From Lepidodermella squamata (Eukaryota; Gastrotricha): 64,000 nucleotides of DNA. The DNA lies in assembly GCA_047495785.1 (NCBI GenBank), contig JBLDXI010000033.1:2790001-2854000 (forward strand). Direction: 5' to 3'. A program made the translations under genes and the position numbers. The notes beneath the pieces were generated by a model, which did no database searches, was not told the origin of the DNA, and worked only from the letters and a program-made list of their open reading frames with translations. Below are positions 45,737-55,953 of this stretch, in pieces (position 1 is the stretch's first letter; each line of letters opens with the position of its first letter).

Positions 45737-48700
45737 TTATTCATCGCCGTTTGGCGAGACGCTCATTCGTTCGTCTTCATCGTCATTTTCATCATCTTCG
45801 TCGCCATTCGTTTGCTGCTTGGTTGATGCCGACGTGGTAGATTCGAGAAATTTTATCGAATAATTGATGTGATCACACCTGTAAAATGCATTCAGTCTTA
45901 AGGTCACTCATTTAACGAAATTTGAACTCACAATTGTCCGAGAGCTCGAACACGGTTAGAAATCGCTCGTTGAAGGAGAGTCAGAGCAGGTGCGATTTTG
46001 TCAAGTGTGGTGTTCTGAGCGGCCGTTGAGAAGAACCTCGATGCATTGACCAGAAGAATTGAGTCAGCGAACTTGAGGTAGAGCTCGATATGAGCCGAAG
46101 CGTTTTCGCTGTTGTCGATTCTTGAAGCAATAAAGACAACAAAATCGGCAACGAGATTCGATGGCAGTCGGGAAATCAGGAGTGGGATATCAGAAGGCAC
46201 CACGCTTTCAACGGCACGAGACAGCAGCTGCTGGTTTTTCAGCTTTAGACCAATGACAATAGCTCGAGCCAAATCGCCTTCGGACATCATCGACTCAGCC
46301 TTGTCGACAGTCATGTCCACATCGAGGTCGATGGGGTCGAAGGTCATGTCGGCGTTCAACGAGTAAACAAGAAGGCCTTCGCTTGTGGCCGCAACGAAAT
46401 TGTCTCCACCTGGGTTGAAGTCCAAGCTCCAAACTCGAATCTAAAAATAACGAATTGTTCAAATTCATGAGAATCATCATTTTATCGCTCAGCATGGAAA
46501 TCAATTCTAGAGTGAATTTTTATCTCAATTATCAAAATAAGGTTGCTTACGGCGTGCTTTTGCTTCCGAAGGGACAAATCGTGTTTTACGGCACCAGGCA
46601 GTCTAATCTTTTCCTCGTCGTCTTCGTAGTCATCGCGTGGGTCGATGTAGCCGAAATCAGTCATATTTTTCCTGCTAAGCAGCTCTTGATTGGCATCAAG
46701 CGACAAATTCATGCTGATCTGCATGCGTCGAAGCAGCACTTCTTCGCCCGGCACTTTCACGCTGTAGATGCAGAGAAAACGCGACAAGCCTGCCGCTAAC
46801 AAGTAGTCGCCGTCAGGGCTGTACCGCAGCGTTGAGAAGTACTGGCCACCAGCTTGAGCGCGATGCTTCGCTGTGATCACGTCTTCGATTTGCCGGCCAC
46901 TGCCCACGTCATGTTTCGCCTCAATTGTACTCATATGCCTGCCGCTTTCCGTCTCCACTATCGCAATTTGACAATCGAGCGTTGCAGCAGCGACGTACAT
47001 GCCGTCAGGCCGAGTGGCCACGGTCAAAACATCTGACGACAGCCTGATAGAATCGCGAGTTCCACCGCCGTCGTCGGAAGCGTTTGCGCCACCTACAGCC
47101 CACATTCGAATGGTTGCATCCCAACTGCTCGAGACCAAGGTACCGGCCCGGGGTGTCGGCAGGAAGACGACGCCGGAAATTGGTGCTTCGTGGCCGGCGA
47201 AAGTGTCAAGCAGCTGACCGGTCGACACTGACCATAAAAACACTTCGAAAGCGTCAGCCGCCCCAGCCGCGACCAATTCGCCACTGTCATCGACTGCGAC
47301 GCAAGTCAACTGAGTCGATTTGGGCGTTGCGAAGGTTCGAAAGTTTCGGTAACGAGTCGTGTCGAAGGCGCGAACAGTTCCGTCGAGGGAAGCTGAGATA
47401 ACGGCCTTCCCAGATTGGGTCCAGGCAAGGCCGACGATGCCTGCTGAATGTTCGCCAAACGTCACGTACGAGTGGCCACTCGCCAAATCCCACAGCTTGA
47501 TTTTGGCATCATTGCCGCCAGATGCTAAATGGCGACCGTCAGGTGAAATTGCGACGGCCGATGTAGCGTGGAAGTGGCCTTGTTGCTTCAGCACAAACAT
47601 TTCAGACCGCCATTCCCAAACGGCAATTTGTCCGAGCTCTTTCGAAGCAATCGCCAACCACTCGCCAGTGGCATTGAAGCGAACGGACGAGATTGGATGG
47701 TCCGTAACATTTAGCGAATGTATGATAGTGAAAGTGGGCATTTCGTGAATGAACAGCGAACCATCCGAAAATCCCGAGCACAAAACCCGGGTTGGCGCGT
47801 GGTAAGCTGACGTTCGCAGTTGAGCGCCGCGATCAACGAATATCCCAGAATCGTCGCGAGATTTCTGCGTAGGTACAGCAGCATCTTCGCCTTCTTTTTT
47901 TATCTCTCGATTAGCCTGGTTGGCATGTAATGCGCTTTTATACGAATAGCGAGCTTTCCGGTTATAGACCAGGGCTTTTATGATATGACCATTTTTCGTC
48001 TCAATTTCCTGAAAATAGAAAGTAATCGTATAAATTCAGCCTGTGAAAATAATATAACCAAGTCCTGTGTGAATAAAATTTAATTTCCATGCAAACTAAC
48101 CCGGTCCTCGGGATCCTTCTCCCAAATGAACACTTGGCTATTTGCAGTGACTACAATAACGTTAAGGTGGCTCTCATCGCCACTCTCGAATTTGCCATTA
48201 CGGTGATCTCGCTCAAAAAACACTGCAACGACAGCGCCTGAAGCGCCTCCGAGTGAACAAGTTCTAACGTTCTTGCGCGACCAGCTTAAATTAGCGAGCC
48301 GGAATTGCGAAGTTTGCTCATCTTCGACTGCTTTGACATCCGAGGAATCTGTCACATCGCAACTGTAAACACGACTAGTGCCGTCGCGACTGCCAGCAAC
48401 GACAGCCTGCGAGTCACAAGACCAGCTTAGGCTCATGATATCATCGTAAGCACCGTGTAAGATGCGAACGGCATGGAAAGGATTGACGTCTTTGACACAA
48501 TTGGGCGAGCAATAAATTATCAATGTCGTTCCCTTTGCCACGGCCACTAGTTTCCCATCCGGGCTCCATTGAATGTCATTGATCGGTGCGTTCAAATGGT
48601 AAGTACGAAGCAGCGATCGCGAAATCATGCTTATCGACAACAAATCATTGTCTAAAATACTTGAATTACTCAAGAAATCAGCGGGTTATCAAGGTATACT

Positions 48701-49043
48701 CACTGTCGTTAGCTGCCATCGCTAAATGGCCATTTGGTGAGAAAGCGATCCTCGTTATATTAAATGAAGTTTGAAAAGGTAACGTCCTCGACGTGTTTCT
48801 GCAAGGAAATATCGGAATTAACGAGTAAATTCACACACAAAATTCGCCGACTGACTTTTTCAACTGAAATACTGTGACGCAGTTTCCGGCCGGGCTGACA
48901 AGCGAATCCCCATCAGGTGTGAAATCAACATTGCCATTGCGATAAGGGCATCCGAGCAAATTCGAAAACTATGATTACAGCAAAATTTCGTTATTACAGC
49001 AATTAAATTTTGGTTGCTTTTTTACCTGATATGAAAATCTCAT
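45737..49043 (-). CDS. PWP2: PWP2/UTP1 WD40 protein of the SSU processome
   Basis: PWP2 is a UTP-B subunit of the nucleolar small-subunit processome, needed for 18S rRNA maturation. Exons 49043-49026, 48968-48856, 48798-48704, 48651-48101, 48008-46551, 46440-45932 and 45878-45737 join in frame (961 residues; human 919). The start MRFSYQ/FSNLLG matches the family start MKFAYRFSNLLG. Two WD40 propellers are visible, with SPAGNCVTVFQLK, DIQWSPDGKLVAV, VFIWEKDP, VAVWEWRSEMFVLKQQGHF, SGGNDAKIKLWDL, SLDGTVRAFDTTRYRNFRTF and SSWDATIRMWAV. Then come SMNLSLDANQELLSRKNMTD and RVWSLDFNPGGDNF..SEGLLVYSL, the conserved C-terminal helical domain, and an acidic tail. It lies 197 bases downstream of NOP58 on the same strand, another nucleolar ribosome factor. 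GCAG abuts the ATG, so the RNA is probably trans-spliced or has a 5' UTR intron there. Confidence 0.96.
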
Positions 49044-49054
49044 CTGCAATTATG
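49044..49054 (-). promoter_or_regulatory. Candidate trans-splice acceptor abutting PWP2 start
   Basis: On the coding strand CATAATTGCAG is followed immediately by the ATG of PWP2. The N-terminus homology fixes that ATG, so an acceptor with a zero-base leader points to spliced-leader addition, or to an unseen 5' UTR exon upstream. Confidence 0.5.
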
Positions 49055-49240
49055 TGCTTCCTCAATAAAATAAGTTTGATCGTGTTACCGAAATCTAAAA
49101 CAATCAAAATTACCAAGTTTACCAAGTAACAAAATTCAGTGGTTTGTTTATTAGCAAATAAGGATATTTTGTATTTATATATGATCAACGCCTAAAAACA
49201 AGTTGACTCACAGCCATTGACAAATTTTACAAAGTTACGC

Positions 49241-51329
49241 CTAATCGTCATCTTCCTCTACTGGCTCCTTTTTCGCCTTTTTCTTCTTCTTTTTCTCCGA
49301 GACGGGTACTTCCTGTTGCTCCTCTTCGGCTTCTTCAGCCGGCGGGGGTTTACGTTTCGAGGCGATGGGGGTCATAGCTTCTTCCTTCGGTTCCTTTTTG
49401 GTCTTTTTCGAAGGAGGGAGCGATTGAGGTTGCTGAGGGCCAGTTGCTTCTTCATCCTCGTCGAAACCTTCCGATTCCAACTTATGCTTCTTCGTAGGCT
49501 CAGACTTGGTCAATTTCCAGTCTTGCTTACCCGAGTACTCGCCTTGGCCGGGTGTGCCCTTGGGAGCGAACTTGTCAAATGCGGCGCGCTGTTTGCCAGT
49601 GCCGCTGATTTTTCGAACAGTTCCTGATTCGAGTGACTTGAGACGATTTTCGAGCTTTGCACGATGTTCAATGCCTAGCACGCTGCCGCAGTCTTCACCC
49701 AGTGCATCGACACGAACGGCAAGAGAAGCCTTTGCGGCCAACATACGAGAGATTTTACCTTCAACCATAAAAAAGTGATTCATTGGCTGATGATTTGTAA
49801 GCTACATACCTTTGAGGCGAGGTTGCGACTGACCAACAAGAGACGCATGATAGATAAGACCGTATTTGGGCGTATCATGCTTGGTTTTGAGGGCACGAAA
49901 CAGCGCCTTCTCCGCGCCGAGAATCTGCACTGTAGACGAAGGGTGCTTCGCCAAATTGACCAACGATCCAGCCTTAGCAATAAGGCGGGCACCGACCAGT
50001 TCGCCGACAAGAACAGTCAAGTTTGGAGCGACAGCCATCATTCGATTCTTGATATATTCGTATAACTGTTGACGGCACTCTGTGACATCAATAACCTATA
50101 CGCAGAATATTTAATAATTTTAAATTCTGCTGATTCAATACATACCTGATCACACAAATATCGAATGTTTTCAATATCTTCCTCTGAAACTTCAGTTCCC
50201 ATGGACACTTCAGCAGCGGCCTTGACTTGCTCTTCGACTTCCGTTGGCATGATTTTTGACAAATCCGTAGTATGGGTATTTGTGCGATCACCTGCAAAAT
50301 ATGTCAAATTTAATTAATGAGATCAATACTGAACTTGAAAGCACATTAAGATCTCGCATAAATCAGCGGTAGTGACGAAAGTTATATTATCAGTTAACAT
50401 CAAAAACAACTTATATACATCATATTTCAAATCAAATCAATAAAATTGATGACCAACTAACCAATCAAGTTGACGGCTTTCGCATAGGCCAAATGATCGG
50501 GAACAAGTTTACTCAACTCAGGAAAGTGCCAACCGTACCACTCACGAGCACGCATTATATAGTTATTTAGTTCTTTATCCAAATCGTCCAACAGGCCTAA
50601 TGAAACAATAATTGCAATGACGGACAGGAAACTTTAGAAAATATTACAAATGGCTTGGATTATCATCGTATCAATTTTATCCGGGCTGAATTTGAGCTTG
50701 TAACGAGACAAACTGTGAGCGAGACCGAGAGACATCGCTGCCAACTGACGATCAGAAAACCCGCCTTCTTTTCCAATTTCACCCGCAAGAAGGCTGTTCA
50801 CGTGAGTGCGAATCGAACGCATCAATTCTTGCACCGCGGAGTTGGCAATACAGCTGATGTTGTATTTCTCCTTGATTATGTTGCCCAATTTGACATCAGC
50901 CACCGCGAGTTGCTCATTGCCTTCTTCTCCAATTTTCTTCAAGATTTTTTTCAAGGGCTTACTTAGCTTTCCCTCAACCAAAGCAGTTGTAGCTGAAATT
51001 CAAAGTTAACTGTTATCATGACAAACTAATAAAGAAATTATGTACCAGCTAATGCATCCGTCATGTCATGGAAAGCTTTAAATTCTGTGAGCTGCAATCT
51101 GAAAAATGCCGACATCGCATGTCAAATATTTTCATCAGAAAATAGCAATATACATTTTTGCAGCTTTATCAGGTGAATCCAACTCTTGGCACAGGTTCTC
51201 AACTTGCTCTAGTTTTTTCTCATCCAAGAGCTATGAAAAAACATGGATATTTTCATACAAACGAGGAAAATATATCTAGCTGACCTTGAAGACAGCAAAA
51301 CCTGCTGCAGTCTCAAACAGCACCAGCAT
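49241..51329 (-). CDS. NOP58: NOP58 box C/D snoRNP core protein, apparent frameshift
   Basis: NOP58 is a core protein of box C/D snoRNPs, which guide rRNA 2'-O-methylation in the nucleolus. Exons: 51329-51285, 51230-51153, 51098-51046, 50992-50648, 50596-50462, 50291-50146, 50095-49810, 49758-49241 (about 535 residues). N-terminal domain [13 protein letters not shown]; coiled-coil and Nop domain with [100 protein letters not shown] and [17 protein letters not shown]; a Lys/Glu-rich C-terminal tail typical of NOP58 ([10 protein letters not shown]) rather than NOP56. Exon 2 has one base too many: an AAA run at 51180-51182 (plus strand) where AA would keep frame between LCQE and SPDKAAK. All other junctions are in phase, so I suspect a sequence error. 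TTGTAG 14 bases before the ATG is a possible acceptor. Confidence 0.92.
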
Positions 51330-52028
51330 TGTTATAATGACACCTACAACGAAAATAGCAGCGTTGACAATAGTTATGTGGAGATGATAACAAAGACTGA
51401 TGTTTCCAGGAGAAATATCCTTTCGGCAAGCATTGTATTAAGAGTATAGCGAGTTCCCGAGATTTTGCTAAATGCTAAATGGGCCCCGAAATGATACGAT
51501 GAATTTGACGCATCCTTGGAATGGCCAAGATCAAGGACACAGACAATAATTGATTCTCTACAGTGATAGTGTGTAGTAGCGATTTCAAGGATGTTTTTGT
51601 GGAATATTTTCCGATGATCCGCTAAAACAAGGCGACTAGCAAGGCCCAAAGCCATAGCATTGCGGCAAAAAGTAAATTAGCGATTTACAACAATTTTCCG
51701 CCTGGTTTGAAGATATAAGTTCGACGTAAAACGTAATGCTGAAGACAGACCAAAAAGGTCAAAGGATACGTCAAGGCACATAAAACCCACCGCGAGCGTC
51801 GGCACACCTAAAGCAGACGAAGCTATGCGACCACGTGTTACGAGCGAGCAGCGCGACGTGAGAGAGACGAGCTATATTCAAACACGTGGTTAAAATCTAA
51901 TGTGAACGCTAATATTATAAAATGTAAAATGTAAAAGAAACAAGAATTTTTTATCTATATTGATTAATTTTTGTTATTTGAATTTACGCGGGAAATTTTT
52001 GTTCATTTATGAACGGAAAAAGACGATT
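51330..52028. other. Intergenic upstream of NOP58
   Basis: This presumably contains the NOP58 promoter. An open frame on the minus strand (51655-51374) starts MALGLASRL but has no recognisable continuation and is not called. Confidence 0.4.
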
Positions 52029-52208
52029 CACTGTAAGAAAAATAATGCATCAGGGGACCCATGAGCGAACGATCAAAAAATAATGCGTTATAACAGGCAT
52101 TTTAATGCATTATTTTTGCTTTCGAACAATGAAATTTTCAACCTTTGACCCCTGGAATATAATTTAAAATAAAAAAACTTTCGCTAATGCGTTATTTTTC
52201 TAAGAGTG
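52029..52208. mobile_element. CACTG-ended MITE, 180 bp
   Basis: The left end CACTGTAAGAAAAATAATGC and the right end (reverse complement CACTCTTAGAAAAATAACGC) match at 17 of 20 positions. Each end is next to TT (52027-52028 and 52209-52210), a possible two-base target duplication. There is no coding capacity. Internal copies of AAAAATAATGC give extra fold-back potential. The CACT start is the CACTA/EnSpm signature, so mobilisation by an EnSpm-type transposase is possible, but the ends do not obviously match the cassette at 8-13 kb. Confidence 0.7.
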
Positions 52209-52950
52209 TTCTAGTGGGCGCGTTGGTCCCACCTTCATCTGGGCGTTGACCCAAGTACTCTACCCTTGACCCTTGGCCCTTGCCCCTAGGCATAGGAATA
52301 AGAGCGACTCGCCTTTCATCAGGTTGTGTGCAAAACCGCCTTTTACGTCTAGACTGGCAAAAAGCAGTGTCGGAGACAGCCATCCTCCGTACTGATAAGT
52401 TGACGCCTCTTTAGTAAGATTCTTTGTCCTTCGTCTACCTGCCTCGACCCAAGCGCTATTGGCCATGCGCCTATTTACTTTTCAACTACACTATACCGAG
52501 GGTTGGCCACTTAACGTTTTACCCAATGTCATTGTCTAAGAATTTCGAGACGCACACGCTCACGTCATCGCCTTTTACAACCGACAACAGCTCGGCGACG
52601 TTGGCTCACTGATATTGCTGATATCTCAGATTTAGTGATTATCCGTGACTCCGTTAGCGACCGCAACTTATGGTGAGAGTTTATTGCTTGGCATCGAATG
52701 CCTCCCTCACCACGGATGTAAACGCGTTATCATTATTGCAACAGAATTCCTTGTTATCGTATACCGCTCACTGTGACTCAATACAATGTAGATGTTACCT
52801 ATTTCAAGCCGCAAGGGCATGTGTTGGAAATTAGCTATCGAAGTCTATTGCTAAATTAATGTTCTCGATAGTTATTATGCAGTAAGTCTTCTATTATTCG
52901 GCTTAATTTCGAATTATACGATTTAGGAGACATTTCCAGTAATTCTTTAG
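52209..52950. other. Noncoding between two transposon remnants
   Basis: No gene is supported. The stretch may include older, unrecognisable parts of the LINE whose 3' end follows. Confidence 0.4.
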
Positions 52951-53464
52951 CTCGCAAAAAGCTACCAATCCGCACAGAATAAGGCAATTAGGACTCTACT
53001 TAACAAACCGTACTCGTTCGATGCCACCGCTCTCCTCAAACAGCTAGGTTGGCTACCAATCTATGGGAAACGCCAAATTCACGAAATGACCCTAGTTTGG
53101 AAATGTTTGCACTCGCAAGCACCCGACTTGATCAAAAACTTGATCAACAAACCCTCGCCCGATCACAAAACTAGGCTTAGCAGCTCTGATGGCGTTGAAA
53201 TCCCTCGACAAGCTTACCATCTCAGCTTTCGATTTCGTGCTGCTAGCAAGTGGAATGATTTACCGCCATCGATTAGGTCTTCCGAAAACCCGAAGATCCT
53301 CAGAGACCAACTTCTGAAAGTACTGCTGAAAGCAGAATACGTGGACGATTTCCTTTACACAAAGAAGAGGTAACTCGCCACCTTACCTCAACGCGCCCAT
53401 CTGCGTCCGTTGGATGGAAGACCGCCTTAGTGCGAATTCAACGCTATTATACATACATACATAC
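52951..53464 (+). mobile_element. 5'-truncated non-LTR retrotransposon (LINE) 3' end
   Basis: The frame open from 52951 to the stop at 53373 encodes the C-terminal end of a LINE reverse transcriptase: QNKAIRTLLNKPYSFDATAL, LLKQLGWLPIYGKRQIHEM, VWKCLHSQAPDLIKNLI, and FRFRAASKWNDLPPSIRSSE. These fit the thumb/post-RT pattern of Jockey/CR1-like elements (Q..A.R........LL..L.WL....R; ...W N.LP..IR). No upstream RT palm or endonuclease is visible, as expected for target-primed insertions truncated at the 5' end. An ACAT microsatellite (53448-53464) after a short 3' UTR may be the element tail. Confidence 0.85.
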
Positions 53465-53577
53465 CTATTCCTTAGGCGCGTGGCCCGTCACCTAATTTGA
53501 GGTGAAATGCAATCTCAAGATTACTGCTTTGGTCAAATTAATCCATAACCTGCATTGCATAAAACTAATACAGCTTA

Positions 53578-53749
53578 CAGGGTGGCCAAAAAATTCCGCG
53601 GAAGGCGAATTCGATGCGCATCAATTTGATGAGTTTTAAGAAGTTGAAGAATTTCAAGCATTGTGTTGTCAATGGAACTCCTCAATTTCTTGAAACTTTT
53701 CATTAAAATACGCATCGAATTCGCCTTCTGCGGAATTGTTTGGCCACTG
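53578..53749. mobile_element. Tc1/mariner-type MITE, 172 bp, TA target site
   Basis: The left end CAGGGTGGCCAAAAAATTCC mirrors the right end (reverse complement CAGTGGCCAAACAATTCCGC), and the shared GAAGGCGAATTCGATGCG follows in both arms, giving arms of about 40 bases. TA dinucleotides flank both ends (53576-53577 and 53750-53751). There is no open frame beyond chance. The inverted ends, TA duplication and size fit a Tc1/mariner superfamily MITE. The interior also pairs partly (AAGAA...TTCTT words), so the whole element may fold. Confidence 0.85.
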
Positions 53750-53751
53750 TA

Positions 53752-54120
53752 GAGGATAATGATCGAGTTTCAACCATAATCGTTTATTAAACTTAATCTC
53801 GACAGTTTTCCAATAACTAGCCCAAAAGTTAGAACATTCGATGTGAATTTCATTGCTCAATCACCTATTCACAGAGAATATGAACTAAATTGCAGAATGA
53901 TCTATACCTAAATATCATGTTTTCATTCTGAACTTCTCCGTTTCTCAAGTTCTAGGAAGTTCAAGTTTCTAGAATAATGCGGTAGATATCCGAGAATTTC
54001 CCAGTATTCCTTATTCTGAAGACTTTGGAGTAATTTCCACAGCGATTGTTATTTAATCTTTAATCATCTCCGCTTAAAAATTGAGATGTGTTTGTTACAT
54101 GTATTATCTAGAAGTTAATA
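53752..54120. other. Upstream region of nuclear receptor gene
   Basis: AT-rich DNA between the MITE and the receptor start codon; probable promoter and leader. ATTATCTAG ends 10 bases before the ATG and could be a trans-splice acceptor. Confidence 0.4.
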
Positions 54121-55746
54121 ATGTACGCAGAGGACGATCACGTTGCAGTTGGAGACCACAGCACGGTCACTGCTGGCACCATTGATATTGGCGGGATCAA
54201 GCATCAAACTCGTGTAATCAGGATTGTACCTCATCAAAGTATGCCCTAACCTCTGAGACTTAAATTTAAACCACTTGATGTTTACTATCAAGAATCGGAT
54301 GGAGTTCATGACGTCTCCAACGAAGACTTGCAGGTTACGGAAGATAGCCTCGGAGTTTTGGAAACAACTGTCACCGATACCAGTAATACTTTGAATAACC
54401 AGCAGATGTCTTATTAATTTTGATTATGTCACAGTGGCCACAGGCGGACCCAACACTTCGAATTATTTTGGTGTATCGATGCAAGGCGATCATGTTAGTC
54501 TTTTAAAATAATGAACTTCTGGCTTACTGTAGTTCTCAACAGGCAATTGCCAGCCATTATCAAGATTTTGACGAATTGAACCCCAACTCGCAATGCTTGA
54601 TATGCGGTGATCGCGCATCCGGTGTTCATTACGGCTGTCTGTCTTGCGAAGGTATGGTGTGATGAGCTGCAATTACGTTGGTGTTAACATTGGTAACTTT
54701 CCACTATAACAGGCTGTAAAGGTTTCTTCAAGCGCACAGTACAAAAAAATCTGACCTATAGCTGCAGAGACCAAGGGGCTTGTGTAATAACAAAATACAC
54801 CCGAAATTCTTGTCAGTTTTGTCGTTATCACAAATGTTTGGAGTTCGGTATGCGTCGCGAGGCCATTAGCGAAGAGTTTCACGATGAAGCTGAGCAAGCT
54901 CGACGCAGAAGCAAGTTTCGTTATGACGAGCATTTGCTGCAGCCTCCTGCTATCAACGAACCGGAAGTTGTGGGGGCGCCAGAAGAGCATGGGTTAACTC
55001 TGGAAGACCAAGACGAAATGCTAGAAAACATATTACAATCTGAGGCGGACTCCATGCCTGCCGGCGATCCAAATTTCTCTCTTGCCAAAGTCACTGATCA
55101 GGATATAGCTCAATCGCAGCTTCGCGAATATTGCTTCCAAGACTTACGTCTTGCTATTGATTGGAGTAAGCGACTACACGCTTTTCAGGAGTTGTCATCG
55201 GAGGATCAATTGCAACTAATACAGGCGTCCTTTTTACCACTATGCTGCCTGCGATTAGCATTCAGATCGCTGAAATTGAACCCGTCTACGGCACCGGGTG
55301 GAATTGACCCTGGTACCCCTATTCGTCTGCTGCTTACAAGTAATTGCATCGTGAATCCGGATCAAGTGTTGGAGACTTCAGGTTTCGCCAAGGCTGTCGT
55401 TGACACTGCAGCCTCGTTTGTTCGATACTTTCCGTACGTGCAAATGGCAACTGCAGAGTTCGCTTGCCTTTGTGCTGTTGTTTTGTTCGCATCTGATGCG
55501 AGTAAGCTCGAAGATGTCGAGCAAATTCAGGACAACCAAATTCGAGCGGCGTCGGCATTACGAAAATGCTGCATTCGCCGTCATGGCTCCGACCCGCCCC
55601 GAGCCGGTCGTTTTCTGTTGCGCTTACCTAGCCTTCGCTTGTTGAGTCTAAATGCAGCTGCAGCTAACCCGGAGCTCTCAGATCCGGTGGCTCGCAATCA
55701 ACTCGACCAGTTTATCTCGCAAAATCTCTTCGACACCATTGTTTAA
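54121..55746 (+). CDS. Nuclear hormone receptor, RXR/NR2-like
   Basis: Ligand-regulated-type transcription factor. Exons 54121-54238, 54293-54382, 54435-54493, 54543-54651 and 54713-55746 join in frame (469 residues). DNA-binding domain (about 113-180): [21 protein letters not shown]-box [21 protein letters not shown], second finger [20 protein letters not shown], then the NR2/RXR-like extension [12 protein letters not shown]. The P-box CEGCKG and this extension resemble RXR/USP. In the ligand-binding domain the signature helix 3-5 region is recognisable ([20 protein letters not shown] followed by LQLIQASF), where relatives have W.K....F..L...DQ..LL. The domain is divergent and no clear AF-2 motif is seen at the end ([12 protein letters not shown]). 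The N-terminus is acidic and Thr-rich. PLRG1 starts 208 bases downstream on the same strand. Confidence 0.85.
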
Positions 55747-55884
55747 CTAGGTTTTCATTACTACGTCCTATCATTGTTCTTTTTCGGCCATATCTTTGGC
55801 AATTTTTAGCTGTAAGTGTCATTAACTCATTTATCATTATTCCGCGTCATTTTCTCGGATTTTTGACGCCGTCATTTTGACTTC

Positions 55885-55890
55885 AATAAA
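55885..55890 (+). terminator. Poly(A) signal of nuclear receptor gene
   Basis: AATAAA 139 bases after the receptor stop codon and 64 bases before the PLRG1 ATG; assigned by position. Confidence 0.5.
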
Positions 55891-55953
55891 GCCGCAAGGT
55901 GTTTGTAATTGTGTTCTAATATTCTATTTCTGATTTATTTAGTTTTTGTTTAA

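Noticed and set aside
51374-51655. Minus-strand open frame starting MALGLASRL, faintly like the NOP58 MSLGLAHSL block
   Set aside because: The similarity stops after a few residues, there are no further Nop-domain blocks, and no splice partner was found.
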